A stretch of DNA of 14,813 nt from Legionellales bacterium (GTDB lineage Bacteria; Pseudomonadota; Gammaproteobacteria; Legionellales; Legionellaceae): positions 1 to 14,813 of the forward strand of contig JAGVJT010000027.1 in the NCBI GenBank assembly GCA_020050955.1. Direction: 5' to 3'. The position numbers and the translations under genes were made by a program. This document shows, one piece after another, positions 6,881 through 14,813 of the stretch. The first letter of the stretch is position 1, and the number at the start of each line of letters is the position of its first letter. A model generated the notes under the pieces. That model was not told the origin of the DNA. It worked only from the letters and a program-made list of their open reading frames with translations, and ran no database searches.

Positions 6881-8035
6881 GTGAAATTTTTCATAAAGCT
6901 CATGATCATGTTAGGCATCCTTCAGTGCGGTTTTTCTCAAGCCACAACAACGCTTGAATCGGACGTTTCGCTTCGTGAGAAAATCGGTCAAATGCTTATC
7001 ATGGGGTTTGAAGGAAAAACGATTACGAATGACTCCTCTATTGTGCATGATATTCAACAACACCATATTGGTGGTGTTATTTTGTTTGATTATAATTACC
7101 AGACGAAAAAATTTGATAAAAACATTGAAAATCCTGCACAAGTATTAACATTAAATACAATGTTACAAGAAGCAAATGCTAAAGCGGCGTCGACCCACCA
7201 AGCAGCATTACCTCTTCTTATTTCCGTCGATTATGAAGGCGGGCAGGTGAATCGTCTGAAAGAGTCTTATGGTTTTCCAAAGACCGCGAAAGCGTCCGAG
7301 GTTGGATTGATGTCGTTTGACGATGCTAATGGGCTCGCGCATGACATGGCGTCAACACTTACGCAACATGGATTTAATTTAAATTTTGCACCTGTCCTTG
7401 ATGTGAATGTTAATCCTGATAACCCTATCATGGGTAAATTGGGTCGCAGTTTTTCAGACGATCCTCGCCATGTTGCGGATTATGCCAATATTTATGCAAG
7501 TCATTTTTTATCTCAAAAAGTGCAATGCGCGTACAAGCATTTTCCAGGTCATGGTAGCTCCACGTCTGATTCACATCTAGGATTTGTGGATGTGTCTGAT
7601 ACCTGGTTGTCTTATGAATTAGATCCGTATCGTGATTTGTTAAATACCGAAACCTCATGCGGTATGGTCATGACGGCACATATTGTCAATCGACAGCTTG
7701 ACGATTCAAATTTACCAGCAACATTGTCACATAAAATATTAACAGGCATGTTGCGAGAACAGCTGCATTTTGATGGTGTGATTATTAGTGATGACATGCA
7801 AATGAAAGCTATTAGTGAGCATTATGGATTAGAACAAGCGTTAACGCTTGCGATAAATGCAGGGGTTGATATGTTTATTTTCGGCAATCAATTATCAGAA
7901 AAACCGCAGAATGTTCATGAAATTGTTACTATTATCGAAGAAAATGTACGTGCAGGGAAGATTGCAGAATCACGAATTAATGATGCTTACCGTCATATCG
8001 TGCAGTTAAAGCAATCACTTTTGCATGCCAAATAA
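6881..8035 (+). CDS. Secreted GH3 beta-N-acetylhexosaminidase (NagZ-like)
   Basis: This is a glycoside hydrolase family 3 enzyme of NagZ type, a family that removes terminal beta-linked GlcNAc from muropeptides and chitooligosaccharides. Visible motifs are LREKIGQMLIMGFEG (31-45), the substrate-binding KHFPGHG (219-225), the Asp-His acid/base dyad D230-S-H232 and the nucleophile in ISDDM (probably D304). At 384 residues it is a single catalytic domain. The GTG start at 6881 has AAAGGAG at 6868-6874, 6 bases away. It exposes a signal peptide (MKFFIKLMIMLGILQCGFSQ) with likely cleavage after the Ala at 21, so the enzyme should be exported. Classical gammaproteobacterial NagZ is cytoplasmic, so this placement is unusual and the gene symbol is withheld. 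An ATG at 6836 abuts the promoter -10 and is unlikely. The membrane acyltransferase is transcribed divergently. Confidence 0.88.
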   Translation: MKFFIKLMIMLGILQCGFSQATTTLESDVSLREKIGQMLIMGFEGKTITNDSSIVHDIQQHHIGGVILFDYNYQTKKFDKNIENPAQVLTLNTMLQEANAKAASTHQAALPLLISVDYEGGQVNRLKESYGFPKTAKASEVGLMSFDDANGLAHDMASTLTQHGFNLNFAPVLDVNVNPDNPIMGKLGRSFSDDPRHVADYANIYASHFLSQKVQCAYKHFPGHGSSTSDSHLGFVDVSDTWLSYELDPYRDLLNTETSCGMVMTAHIVNRQLDDSNLPATLSHKILTGMLREQLHFDGVIISDDMQMKAISEHYGLEQALTLAINAGVDMFIFGNQLSEKPQNVHEIVTIIEENVRAGKIAESRINDAYRHIVQLKQSLLHAK

Positions 8036-8049
8036 TTAGATTATTTGGC
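8027..8049 (+). terminator. Hairpin overlapping the stop codon of the GH3 gene
   Basis: GCCAAATAA (8027-8035) and TTATTTGGC (8041-8049) form a perfect 9-bp stem with a 5-base loop. The left arm includes the stop codon. The following CTGTTATT is only mildly T-rich, so this may be a weak rho-independent terminator or a 3'-end stabilising hairpin. Confidence 0.5.
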
Positions 8050-8073
8050 CTGTTATTCACTTACGTGTAGAAT
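8045..8073 (+). promoter_or_regulatory. Probable prfB-lysS promoter
   Basis: TTGGCC (8045-8050) and TAGAAT (8068-8073) are 17 bases apart, matching consensus at 4 and 5 of 6 positions. The -35 lies within the right arm of the preceding hairpin. Transcription would start near 8080, about 30 bases before prfB. Confidence 0.45.
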
Positions 8074-8110
8074 GTAGCGTTTCTTCATTAAGTATTATCA
8101 TAGGTGATGG

Positions 8111-9217
8111 ATGTTGGAAGTAAACCAAATCAACCTGATGTTAGATGATCTAGCGTTACGTGTTACCGCGTTGAAGGGTTTTTTGGATCTTGAGCAAAAA
8201 ACAGAACGCCTTGAAGAGGTTGTGCTTGAATTGGAATCACCGATGATCTGGGAAAATCCAGAGCATGCACAAGCATTAGGCCGTGAGCGCGCGCAATTAG
8301 AATCAGTGGTAACGTTGCTGCATTCATTGGAGCAGGGTATTGTAGATGGTCGTGAGCTATTTGAAATGGCTCGAGAAGAGCATGACGACCAGGCAATTCA
8401 TGATCTCGCGCAAGATGTTGCTGCGATTCAAACTCGTGTCGAAGCGCTTGAGTTTCAGCGTATGTTTTCAGGCAAGATGGATCGCGCTAACGCGTTTGTT
8501 GAAATTCAAGCAGGCTCTGGTGGAACGGAGGCTCAAGATTGGGCTGAAATGTTACTTCGCATGTATTTACGATGGGGTGAGCAGCATGGTTTTGGTATTA
8601 ATTTGCTTGAGTGTTCTGCAGGTGAGGTAGCTGGCATTAAAAGTGCGACGATTCATGTGACGGGTGAATATGCGTATGGTTGGTTGCGTACAGAAACAGG
8701 TGTGCATCGCCTTGTAAGAAAATCACCGTTTGATTCAGGAAACCGTCGACATACGTCATTTTCTGCGGTGTTTATATCACCAGAAATTGATGATGACATT
8801 GTGATTGAGATTAATCCTGCTGATTTACGAATTGACACATATCGTGCGTCAGGAGCAGGTGGACAGCACGTTAACCGTACGGACTCCGCGGTGCGTATTA
8901 CGCATCTTCCAAGCGGCATTGTGGTGCAATGTCAAACCGATAGAAGTCAGCATAAAAACAAAGATCAAGCGATGAAGCAGCTTCGTGCTAAGCTTTATGA
9001 ATTAGAAATACAAAAGAAAAATGCAGAGCAGCAAGCGCTTGAAGCAACAAAATCAGATATTGGTTGGGGATCACAGATCCGCTCTTATGTACTTGATCAA
9101 TCACGCGTCAAAGATTTACGGACAGGTGTTGAAACGAGTAACACACAAGCTGTTTTAGACGGTGATTTGGATCAATTTATTGAAGCAAGCTTAAAAGCAG
9201 GAGAAGAAGGCACATGA
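8111..9217 (+). CDS. prfB: Peptide chain release factor 2, no programmed frameshift
   Basis: RF2 recognises UGA and UAA stop codons in the ribosomal A site and triggers release of the peptide. The 368 residues match the family. The codon-recognition tripeptide SPF is at 205-207 and the catalytic GGQ at 250-252 ([11 protein letters not shown]). The N terminus [14 protein letters not shown] aligns with E. coli MFEINPVNNRIQDL. In E. coli and most bacteria codon 26 is an in-frame UGA that needs a +1 shift; here the same place reads TTG GAT (8183-8188) and the frame is continuous, so the usual autoregulation is absent. AAGGG (8174-8178) just upstream resembles the Shine-Dalgarno-like stimulator of that site. 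The TGA stop overlaps the lysS ATG as ATGA, suggesting translational coupling. Confidence 0.98.
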   Translation: MLEVNQINLMLDDLALRVTALKGFLDLEQKTERLEEVVLELESPMIWENPEHAQALGRERAQLESVVTLLHSLEQGIVDGRELFEMAREEHDDQAIHDLAQDVAAIQTRVEALEFQRMFSGKMDRANAFVEIQAGSGGTEAQDWAEMLLRMYLRWGEQHGFGINLLECSAGEVAGIKSATIHVTGEYAYGWLRTETGVHRLVRKSPFDSGNRRHTSFSAVFISPEIDDDIVIEINPADLRIDTYRASGAGGQHVNRTDSAVRITHLPSGIVVQCQTDRSQHKNKDQAMKQLRAKLYELEIQKKNAEQQALEATKSDIGWGSQIRSYVLDQSRVKDLRTGVETSNTQAVLDGDLDQFIEASLKAGEEGT

Positions 9218-10701
9218 GTGAAGAAGTGTTATTAGATGCGGTTGAAGTTTATGCGGTACGTAAACAAAAATTAACGGATTTACGTGAGCAAGGCTTCCAA
9301 TTTCCTAATGAATTTCATCGTGAGCATTTGGCTGTTGATTTAAATCAACGTTATGCCGCAGTGACGAAAGAAGAATTGACTGAGCAAGCTGTTTCAGTTT
9401 GTGTGGCGGGGCGAATTGTGTTGCGCCGCGTGATGGGAAAAGCAAGCTTTTTCCATCTTCAAGATGTATCAGGCCGGATTCAAGTGTATGTCAGAGAAAA
9501 TGAATTACCGCTTTTATACGAGCAATTTAAGCACTGGGATCTTGGTGATATCGTAGGTGTTAAAGGTGTTCTCTTTTTAACGAATACCGGCGAGTTGACG
9601 GTTCATGCTCATCATTTGCAATTATTAACCAAATCGTTGCGCCCATTGCCCGATAAATTTCATGGATTAGCAGATCAAGAAACACGGTATCGTAAGCGCT
9701 ATGTGGATTTAATTGCGAATGAAGAGACGCGTAAAACGTTTGTAACACGCTCGCGTCTTATTCAAGCATTGCGCCGTTTCATGGATAATCATGCGTTTCT
9801 TGAGGTAGAAACACCGATGATGCATCCTATCCCAGGAGGTGCTTTGGCACGGCCGTTTGTCACGCACCATAATGCGTTGGATCAGGACATGTATTTACGT
9901 ATTGCGCCTGAATTGTATTTAAAGCGTCTTGTGGTCGGTGGTTTTGAACGCGTGTATGAAATTAATCGAAATTTTCGTAATGAAGGCTTATCCACGCGTC
10001 ATAATCCTGAATTCACGATGATTGAGTTTTATCAAGCTTATGCTGATTATCAAGAGCTGATGAATTTTACAGAACAACTGCTGCGCTATTTATGTGATGA
10101 GGTGTTAGCATCTAGACAAATCACCTATCAAAATCATGTGATTGATTTTGATGCTCCGTGCTGTCGAATGACCATGACAGAAGCGGTGTTGCATTATAAT
10201 CCGGGTTTAAGTGCGCAGGATATTGAAACAATTGATGCTTGCCGTGCAACGTTAACGCGCCTTCATTTATCGCATAAAACCACTGATGGGCTCGGTAAGT
10301 TGCATTTGATTTTATTTGAAGAAACAGTTGAACATCAATTGATTCAGCCGACATTTATCACAGGTTATCCGACGGAAGTTTCACCGCTTGCGCGCCGAAA
10401 TGTTGATAATCCAGATATTACTGATCGATTTGAATTCTTTATCGCAGGACGTGAGATTGCGAATGGTTTTTCTGAGTTAAATGATGCAGAAGATCAAGCC
10501 GCGCGCTTCCAACTGCAAGTTGAAGAAAAAGATGCCGGTGATTTAGAGGCAATGCATTTTGATAGTGATTATATTGAAGCATTGGAATATGGCATGCCAC
10601 CGACAGCAGGGGAAGGTATTGGTATCGATCGGTTGGTGATGTTATTTACAAACGCACCGTCTATTCGTGATGTTATTTTGTTTCCTCATTTACGTCAGTA
10701 G
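9214..10701 (+). CDS. lysS: Lysyl-tRNA synthetase, class II
   Basis: The enzyme attaches lysine to tRNA-Lys. The N-terminal OB-fold anticodon-binding domain covers about residues 60-140 ([20 protein letters not shown]). Then comes the class II catalytic core: motif 1 around [20 protein letters not shown] (189-208), motif 2 around [20 protein letters not shown] (249-268, R255 and E257 in FRNEG) and motif 3 [12 protein letters not shown] (466-477, R473). The length of 495 is typical. The ATG overlaps the prfB stop by 4 bases, and AGGAG (9199-9203) lies 10 bases before it. The prfB-lysS pair is conserved in many proteobacteria. A strong hairpin follows 40 bases after the stop. Confidence 0.99.
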   Translation: MSEEVLLDAVEVYAVRKQKLTDLREQGFQFPNEFHREHLAVDLNQRYAAVTKEELTEQAVSVCVAGRIVLRRVMGKASFFHLQDVSGRIQVYVRENELPLLYEQFKHWDLGDIVGVKGVLFLTNTGELTVHAHHLQLLTKSLRPLPDKFHGLADQETRYRKRYVDLIANEETRKTFVTRSRLIQALRRFMDNHAFLEVETPMMHPIPGGALARPFVTHHNALDQDMYLRIAPELYLKRLVVGGFERVYEINRNFRNEGLSTRHNPEFTMIEFYQAYADYQELMNFTEQLLRYLCDEVLASRQITYQNHVIDFDAPCCRMTMTEAVLHYNPGLSAQDIETIDACRATLTRLHLSHKTTDGLGKLHLILFEETVEHQLIQPTFITGYPTEVSPLARRNVDNPDITDRFEFFIAGREIANGFSELNDAEDQAARFQLQVEEKDAGDLEAMHFDSDYIEALEYGMPPTAGEGIGIDRLVMLFTNAPSIRDVILFPHLRQ

Positions 10702-10741
10702 CGTATCACGCGACTGATGTTCATTTTGAGTTTTTGTAAAT

Positions 10742-10778
10742 AAAAAGAACGATTTTATCAAAAATAATCGTTCTTTTT
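10742..10778 (+). terminator. Rho-independent terminator after lysS, or leader hairpin of the next gene
   Basis: AAAAAGAACGATT (10742-10754) and AATCGTTCTTTTT (10766-10778) form a perfect 13-bp inverted repeat around an 11-base loop, with a run of five T at the end of the right arm. It fits a terminator for prfB-lysS. It ends only 5 bases before the GGAG of the next gene, so it would also lie in that gene's leader if transcription starts upstream. Confidence 0.75.
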
Positions 10779-10799
10779 GGTTTGGAGAAAAATAAAGTT

Positions 10800-11756
10800 A
10801 TGCCGTTATCAGAAAAACATATGCAAGATATGACGACGGTCATGGAAGCCGCAATGATTCAAGCAAAAGCTTTGGCGAGTAGACAACAATATTTTGAAGC
10901 CGTTGATCTTTATTCAGATGATGTTGTTCGTTGTATTCGTCATGCTCATACTGTATCCCCGTCAGAGGATGTCTCATTTTCAGCGGAGTTTGAGAAACTC
11001 ATCAAACGCTCATTTTCTCAGCTTCAACTTTGGATGGAATACCTTGATGAAGCTCAAAAAAGGCAAATTGATCGCAAATTATCATCAAATCATGCTGAGC
11101 CATTATTGTTCTCCGCACTTGATATTCAGCGAGCGGAATCAATTATTCGGCAAGGGTCGTCGTTGCCAAGAGCTAAAATTGATCAAATAAGAATGCATTT
11201 TGATAAAATGGATGATTTGATTAATCGTGTGCTCTTTATTCAAGCACGTCAGCCTCAGCACACATCCATAGCGAAGCACAATGATCATTTTATGTCTCTT
11301 GCTTCATCATTACAACATCGCATGAGCACCTTCAGAGAAAGAAATTTTACTCGAGAAGCATTTGAGGAATTAAAAGAGCAATGTGCGCATGATTTTGCGA
11401 CGTATCGAACGATGCAACGTGCGAGCTCTTCGAAGAAAAGCGATTCCCTTTGGGCTAGCCTTTATGCATGGAGTGATCTTGATAGTGTTTTAAGGCATAT
11501 CTTTGATGTCTTTTTTGATGCTGTTGGTGTTCTTTTCGGTAAACGCTCAACATCACTTTTAGTGATGTTGCTAACTGTAAAGAAAGAGATTCAGCCTAGT
11601 TTTCTAGCACCAACAGCAAAACAATCGAATGTTTGCACACAGCTCGATTCATTTTTAACTCGTCTTTACGAAGTTTTAGATGAGCTAGAGCAAGTTTATG
11701 ATACTAACGAGCGCCAAGGGAATCATCTGTTGCTCACGTATCTTTCGCCGTTTTAA
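10800..11756 (+). CDS. Unrecognised helical protein, 318 residues; possible effector
   Basis: I do not recognise this protein. It has no signal peptide and appears almost entirely alpha-helical and hydrophilic, with many Gln, Arg, His and Ser. One more hydrophobic stretch runs over about residues 230-260 (HIFDVFFDAVGVLFG, then LLVMLLTV). The last 30 residues hold a cluster of acidic residues (EVLDELEQVYDTNE, 291-304) and end in LLLTYLSPF. In Legionella and Coxiella, Dot/Icm effectors often combine a glutamate-rich block with hydrophobic residues near the C terminus, so an effector is possible but unproven. The ATG at 10800 has GGAG at 10784-10787, a long 12-base spacing; an in-frame TTG at 10782 overlaps that GGAG and is less likely. 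The gene stands alone between lysS and the convergent trxB. Confidence 0.75.
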   Translation: MPLSEKHMQDMTTVMEAAMIQAKALASRQQYFEAVDLYSDDVVRCIRHAHTVSPSEDVSFSAEFEKLIKRSFSQLQLWMEYLDEAQKRQIDRKLSSNHAEPLLFSALDIQRAESIIRQGSSLPRAKIDQIRMHFDKMDDLINRVLFIQARQPQHTSIAKHNDHFMSLASSLQHRMSTFRERNFTREAFEELKEQCAHDFATYRTMQRASSSKKSDSLWASLYAWSDLDSVLRHIFDVFFDAVGVLFGKRSTSLLVMLLTVKKEIQPSFLAPTAKQSNVCTQLDSFLTRLYEVLDELEQVYDTNERQGNHLLLTYLSPF

Positions 11757-11762
11757 CCGATA

Positions 11763-11799
11763 AATGTCGTTTATGTATATTACGTACATAAACGACATT
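11763..11799. terminator. 15-bp palindrome between convergent genes, likely bidirectional terminator
   Basis: AATGTCGTTTATGTA (11763-11777) and TACATAAACGACATT (11785-11799) are perfect inverted arms with a 7-base loop. It fills the 51-base gap between the stop of the orphan gene and the stop of trxB. No long T run follows on either strand, so it may act by blocking read-through or protecting 3' ends rather than as a textbook intrinsic terminator. Confidence 0.65.
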
Positions 11800-11807
11800 A
11801 CGACTTA

Positions 11808-12776
<969 letters not shown>

Positions 12777-12782
12777 TTATGA

Positions 12783-12812
12783 TTTATGTTAAGATGCGAA
12801 ATAGTATGACAA
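12783..12812 (-). promoter_or_regulatory. Possible trxB promoter
   Basis: On the minus strand TTGTCA (12812-12807) and CATAAA (12788-12783) are 18 bases apart; the -35 matches consensus at 5 of 6 positions and the -10 at 4. The leader would be short. No comparable pair for ftsK was found on the plus strand. Confidence 0.4.
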
Positions 12813-12834
12813 AACATGATGCTTTAAAATACCT

Positions 12835-14813
12835 ATGGGAAAACAGCAACCGAGTCATGTGGCCGATGACCTTAAAAAATCTTGGCCTCCGTTTGTGATG
12901 AAACGAATCAGTGAGGGTAGTTTTATTCTCGTTTTAGCACTCGCGGGTTTTATTTTTTTGTCGCTGCTGACCTATCATTCAGGTGATCCTGGGTGGTTTC
13001 ATACGTCTTTTGTGAGGCATCAAGGCTCGATTGCGAATGCGGGAGGAACCGTTGGTGCGTTTCTTGCTGATACGTTTTATTGGGCATTTGGATACGCTTC
13101 TTATGCATTGCCACTAGGGTTTGCTTATCTTGCATGGATCATTTTGCATGATCAACGCCTACTGCGCACGGTTGATCAAGCTATGCTTGCGTTGCGTCTT
13201 ACAGGGCTTTTATTACTCCTCGCCGGAGGATGCAGCTTATTAACGCTTTTAGTGCAAACAAATGTTGCCATGCATTATGGATCTGGCGGTGTTTTGGGCA
13301 AAGATATTGCGGTTTATTTATGCCGTGTATTGAATCTTCAAGGTACGTTGTTAGCGTTGTCCGCAGTATTTTTAGTTGGAATGACATGGTTGACAGGCTT
13401 ATCTTGGATTCGTGTCACTGAGTGGCTTGGTCGTTACACACTATGGGCCGTAAAAAATAGTGCACGGTGTGTCGTTATCGCAAGCGCATGGGTGCAAAAA
13501 ACAGGCGTTTCGTTGTTACAACATCGTCAAAAAGTACCCAAAGAAACATTAACACCTCATGTCATGCCTGTCTTAATGCGTTCTGAGCAAACAGTTGTAC
13601 GAGCGAAAAAGATGGTGGAAGAAAAAACATTACCATCGCTTATAAGTACAGTGATAGAAAAGCCAAAGCCTGCACGCGTAGCGCATGAGCCTGCACGTGT
13701 AGCACATGAGGCTGCAACAATTGCGGCTGTTCCTGTGGTTGAAGGGCTTCCTGCGCTCACATTGCTTGAGCCTGGTAAAGCAGAAAAACCCATGGGTGGT
13801 TATTCAACAGAGCAGTTGGAGACGTTATCACGAGACCTTGAACAGCATTTGCTTGATTTTGGCATCCAAGTTGAAGTGGTTGCGGTGCATCCAGGGCCTG
13901 TCATCACACGCTTTGAGTTACAACTTGCTGCAGGTGTTAAAGCGAGTCGTTTAACGGCGCTTGCTAAAGATCTTGCACGCTCGCTATCGGTAATTAGCGT
14001 TCGCGTTGTAGAAATCATTCCAGGTAAAACGGTCGTGGGCCTTGAGTTGCCCAATCCTTATCGCGCGACTGTTGCATTGTCTCAAGTTTTTTCGGCAGAA
14101 GTGTATCAACAAGCACACTCACCGTTAACATTAGCATTGGGTGTCGACATTGCTGGTCATCCCATGGTGGTTGATTTAGCTAAAATGCCACATTTATTGG
14201 TCGCGGGTACAACAGGCTCAGGTAAGTCTGTTGGTATTAATGCGATGATTTTGAGTTTACTTTTTCGTTCAACACCCGATCAAGTTCGATTGATTATGGT
14301 TGATCCGAAAATGTTAGAGTTATCGGTCTATGATGGCATTCCTCATTTGTTAACACCTGTTGTGACGGATATGAAAGAAGCATCCAACGCACTGCGATGG
14401 TGTGTGGAAGAAATGGAGCGACGTTATCGGTTAATGGCGGCATTAGGTGTGCGCCATGTAGTGGGATTCAATACAAAAATTACGGAGTCTAGCGCAAAAG
14501 GTGAATCAATTTCCGACCCATTATGGAAACCTACTTCTGGTTTAGATGCACAAGCGCCGATACTCACTCCATTACCTTACATTGTTGTGATTATTGATGA
14601 GTTAGCTGACATGATGATGGTGGTTGGCAAGAAGGTCGAGCAGCTCATCGCGCGTATCGCTCAAAAAGCGCGTGCATCAGGAATTCATCTAATCTTGGCT
14701 ACGCAGCGTCCGTCGGTGGATGTTTTAACAGGATTGATTAAATCCAATATTCCAACACGTATTTCATTCCAAGTTTCCTCAAAAATTGATTCACGCACTA
14801 TTTTAGATCAACA
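12835..14813 (+). CDS. ftsK: DNA translocase FtsK, 5' part, cut by window edge
   Basis: FtsK anchors at the division septum and pumps DNA to resolve chromosome dimers. The visible 659 codons contain an N-terminal membrane domain with four hydrophobic segments (for example [18 protein letters not shown] near residues 30-47, and [20 protein letters not shown]). A short charged linker follows, to about residue 320. Then comes the motor: Walker A GTTGSGKS at 458-465, [20 protein letters not shown], Walker B in [14 protein letters not shown] and [20 protein letters not shown]. The linker is much shorter than that of E. coli FtsK, as in most FtsK/SpoIIIE proteins. The DNA-orienting gamma domain lies beyond the window. 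ATG 12835 is the first in-frame start; its ribosome binding site is weak, and ATG 12898 just before the first membrane segment is an alternative. Confidence 0.97.
   Translation, partial: MGKQQPSHVADDLKKSWPPFVMKRISEGSFILVLALAGFIFLSLLTYHSGDPGWFHTSFVRHQGSIANAGGTVGAFLADTFYWAFGYASYALPLGFAYLAWIILHDQRLLRTVDQAMLALRLTGLLLLLAGGCSLLTLLVQTNVAMHYGSGGVLGKDIAVYLCRVLNLQGTLLALSAVFLVGMTWLTGLSWIRVTEWLGRYTLWAVKNSARCVVIASAWVQKTGVSLLQHRQKVPKETLTPHVMPVLMRSEQTVVRAKKMVEEKTLPSLISTVIEKPKPARVAHEPARVAHEAATIAAVPVVEGLPALTLLEPGKAEKPMGGYSTEQLETLSRDLEQHLLDFGIQVEVVAVHPGPVITRFELQLAAGVKASRLTALAKDLARSLSVISVRVVEIIPGKTVVGLELPNPYRATVALSQVFSAEVYQQAHSPLTLALGVDIAGHPMVVDLAKMPHLLVAGTTGSGKSVGINAMILSLLFRSTPDQVRLIMVDPKMLELSVYDGIPHLLTPVVTDMKEASNALRWCVEEMERRYRLMAALGVRHVVGFNTKITESSAKGESISDPLWKPTSGLDAQAPILTPLPYIVVIIDELADMMMVVGKKVEQLIARIAQKARASGIHLILATQRPSVDVLTGLIKSNIPTRISFQVSSKIDSRTILDQ
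13669..13710 (+). repeat. 21-base tandem repeat in the ftsK linker
   Basis: CCTGCACGCGTAGCGCATGAG (13669-13689, given here as one unit with its first twenty bases CCTGCACGCGTAGCGCATGA plus G) is repeated at 13690-13710 with two substitutions, both silent, encoding PARVAHE twice. A third, degenerate copy (GCTGCAACAATTGCGGCT) follows. It lies in the low-complexity linker, where length variation is tolerated. Confidence 0.8.

Noticed and set aside
12950..14054. Several minus-strand reading frames of 60-84 codons opposite ftsK
   Set aside because: They are shadows of the ftsK frame; one simply mirrors the 21-base linker repeat. None has a ribosome binding site or recognisable product.

Overview
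The window reads as an essentially intact chromosomal segment of a moderately AT-rich gammaproteobacterium. RecA, AlaS, RF2, LysRS, TrxB and FtsK all carry full gammaproteobacterial-type motifs, and the adjacencies prfB-lysS and trxB/ftsK are common in that class. A host-associated lineage such as the Legionella/Coxiella group is my best guess. It rests on the recA-alaS layout without recX, the absence of a recognisable LexA box, and an orphan helical protein that looks like an effector. I cannot prove the genus from the sequence.

Layout. Bases 1-701 (minus strand) hold the 5' part of an AbiTii-domain gene, a family linked to phage abortive infection, running off the left edge. It starts against a pair of direct repeats and lies on the 3' side of a tRNA-Asn gene (773-848, minus). 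That is the geometry of a genomic island inserted at a tRNA 3' end. To the right is core genome. A divergent promoter region (849-981) leads into recA, then alaS 15 bases later, then fliA (sigma-28) with no flagellar neighbour. On the minus strand, ending 2 bases from fliA, is a membrane acyltransferase of the NagX/HGSNAT-like family. It is divergent from a signal-peptide-bearing GH3 glycosidase (NagZ-like), and each has its own promoter in the shared 247-base intergenic region.

Next comes the translation pair prfB-lysS, overlapping by ATGA. This prfB has no programmed frameshift site. A strong hairpin separates lysS from a 318-residue protein I do not recognise. A 15-base-pair palindrome separates that gene from trxB, which is convergent. 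trxB is divergent from ftsK, which is cut by the right edge.

Functional themes: island-borne phage defence at the left; recombination, translation and chromosome segregation housekeeping across most of the window; a possible amino-sugar/muropeptide module (acyltransferase plus secreted GH3); and one lineage-specific protein of unknown role. The most interesting items are the AbiTii/tRNA junction, the orphan 318-residue protein with its leader hairpin, the acyltransferase/GH3 pair and the frameshift-free prfB.
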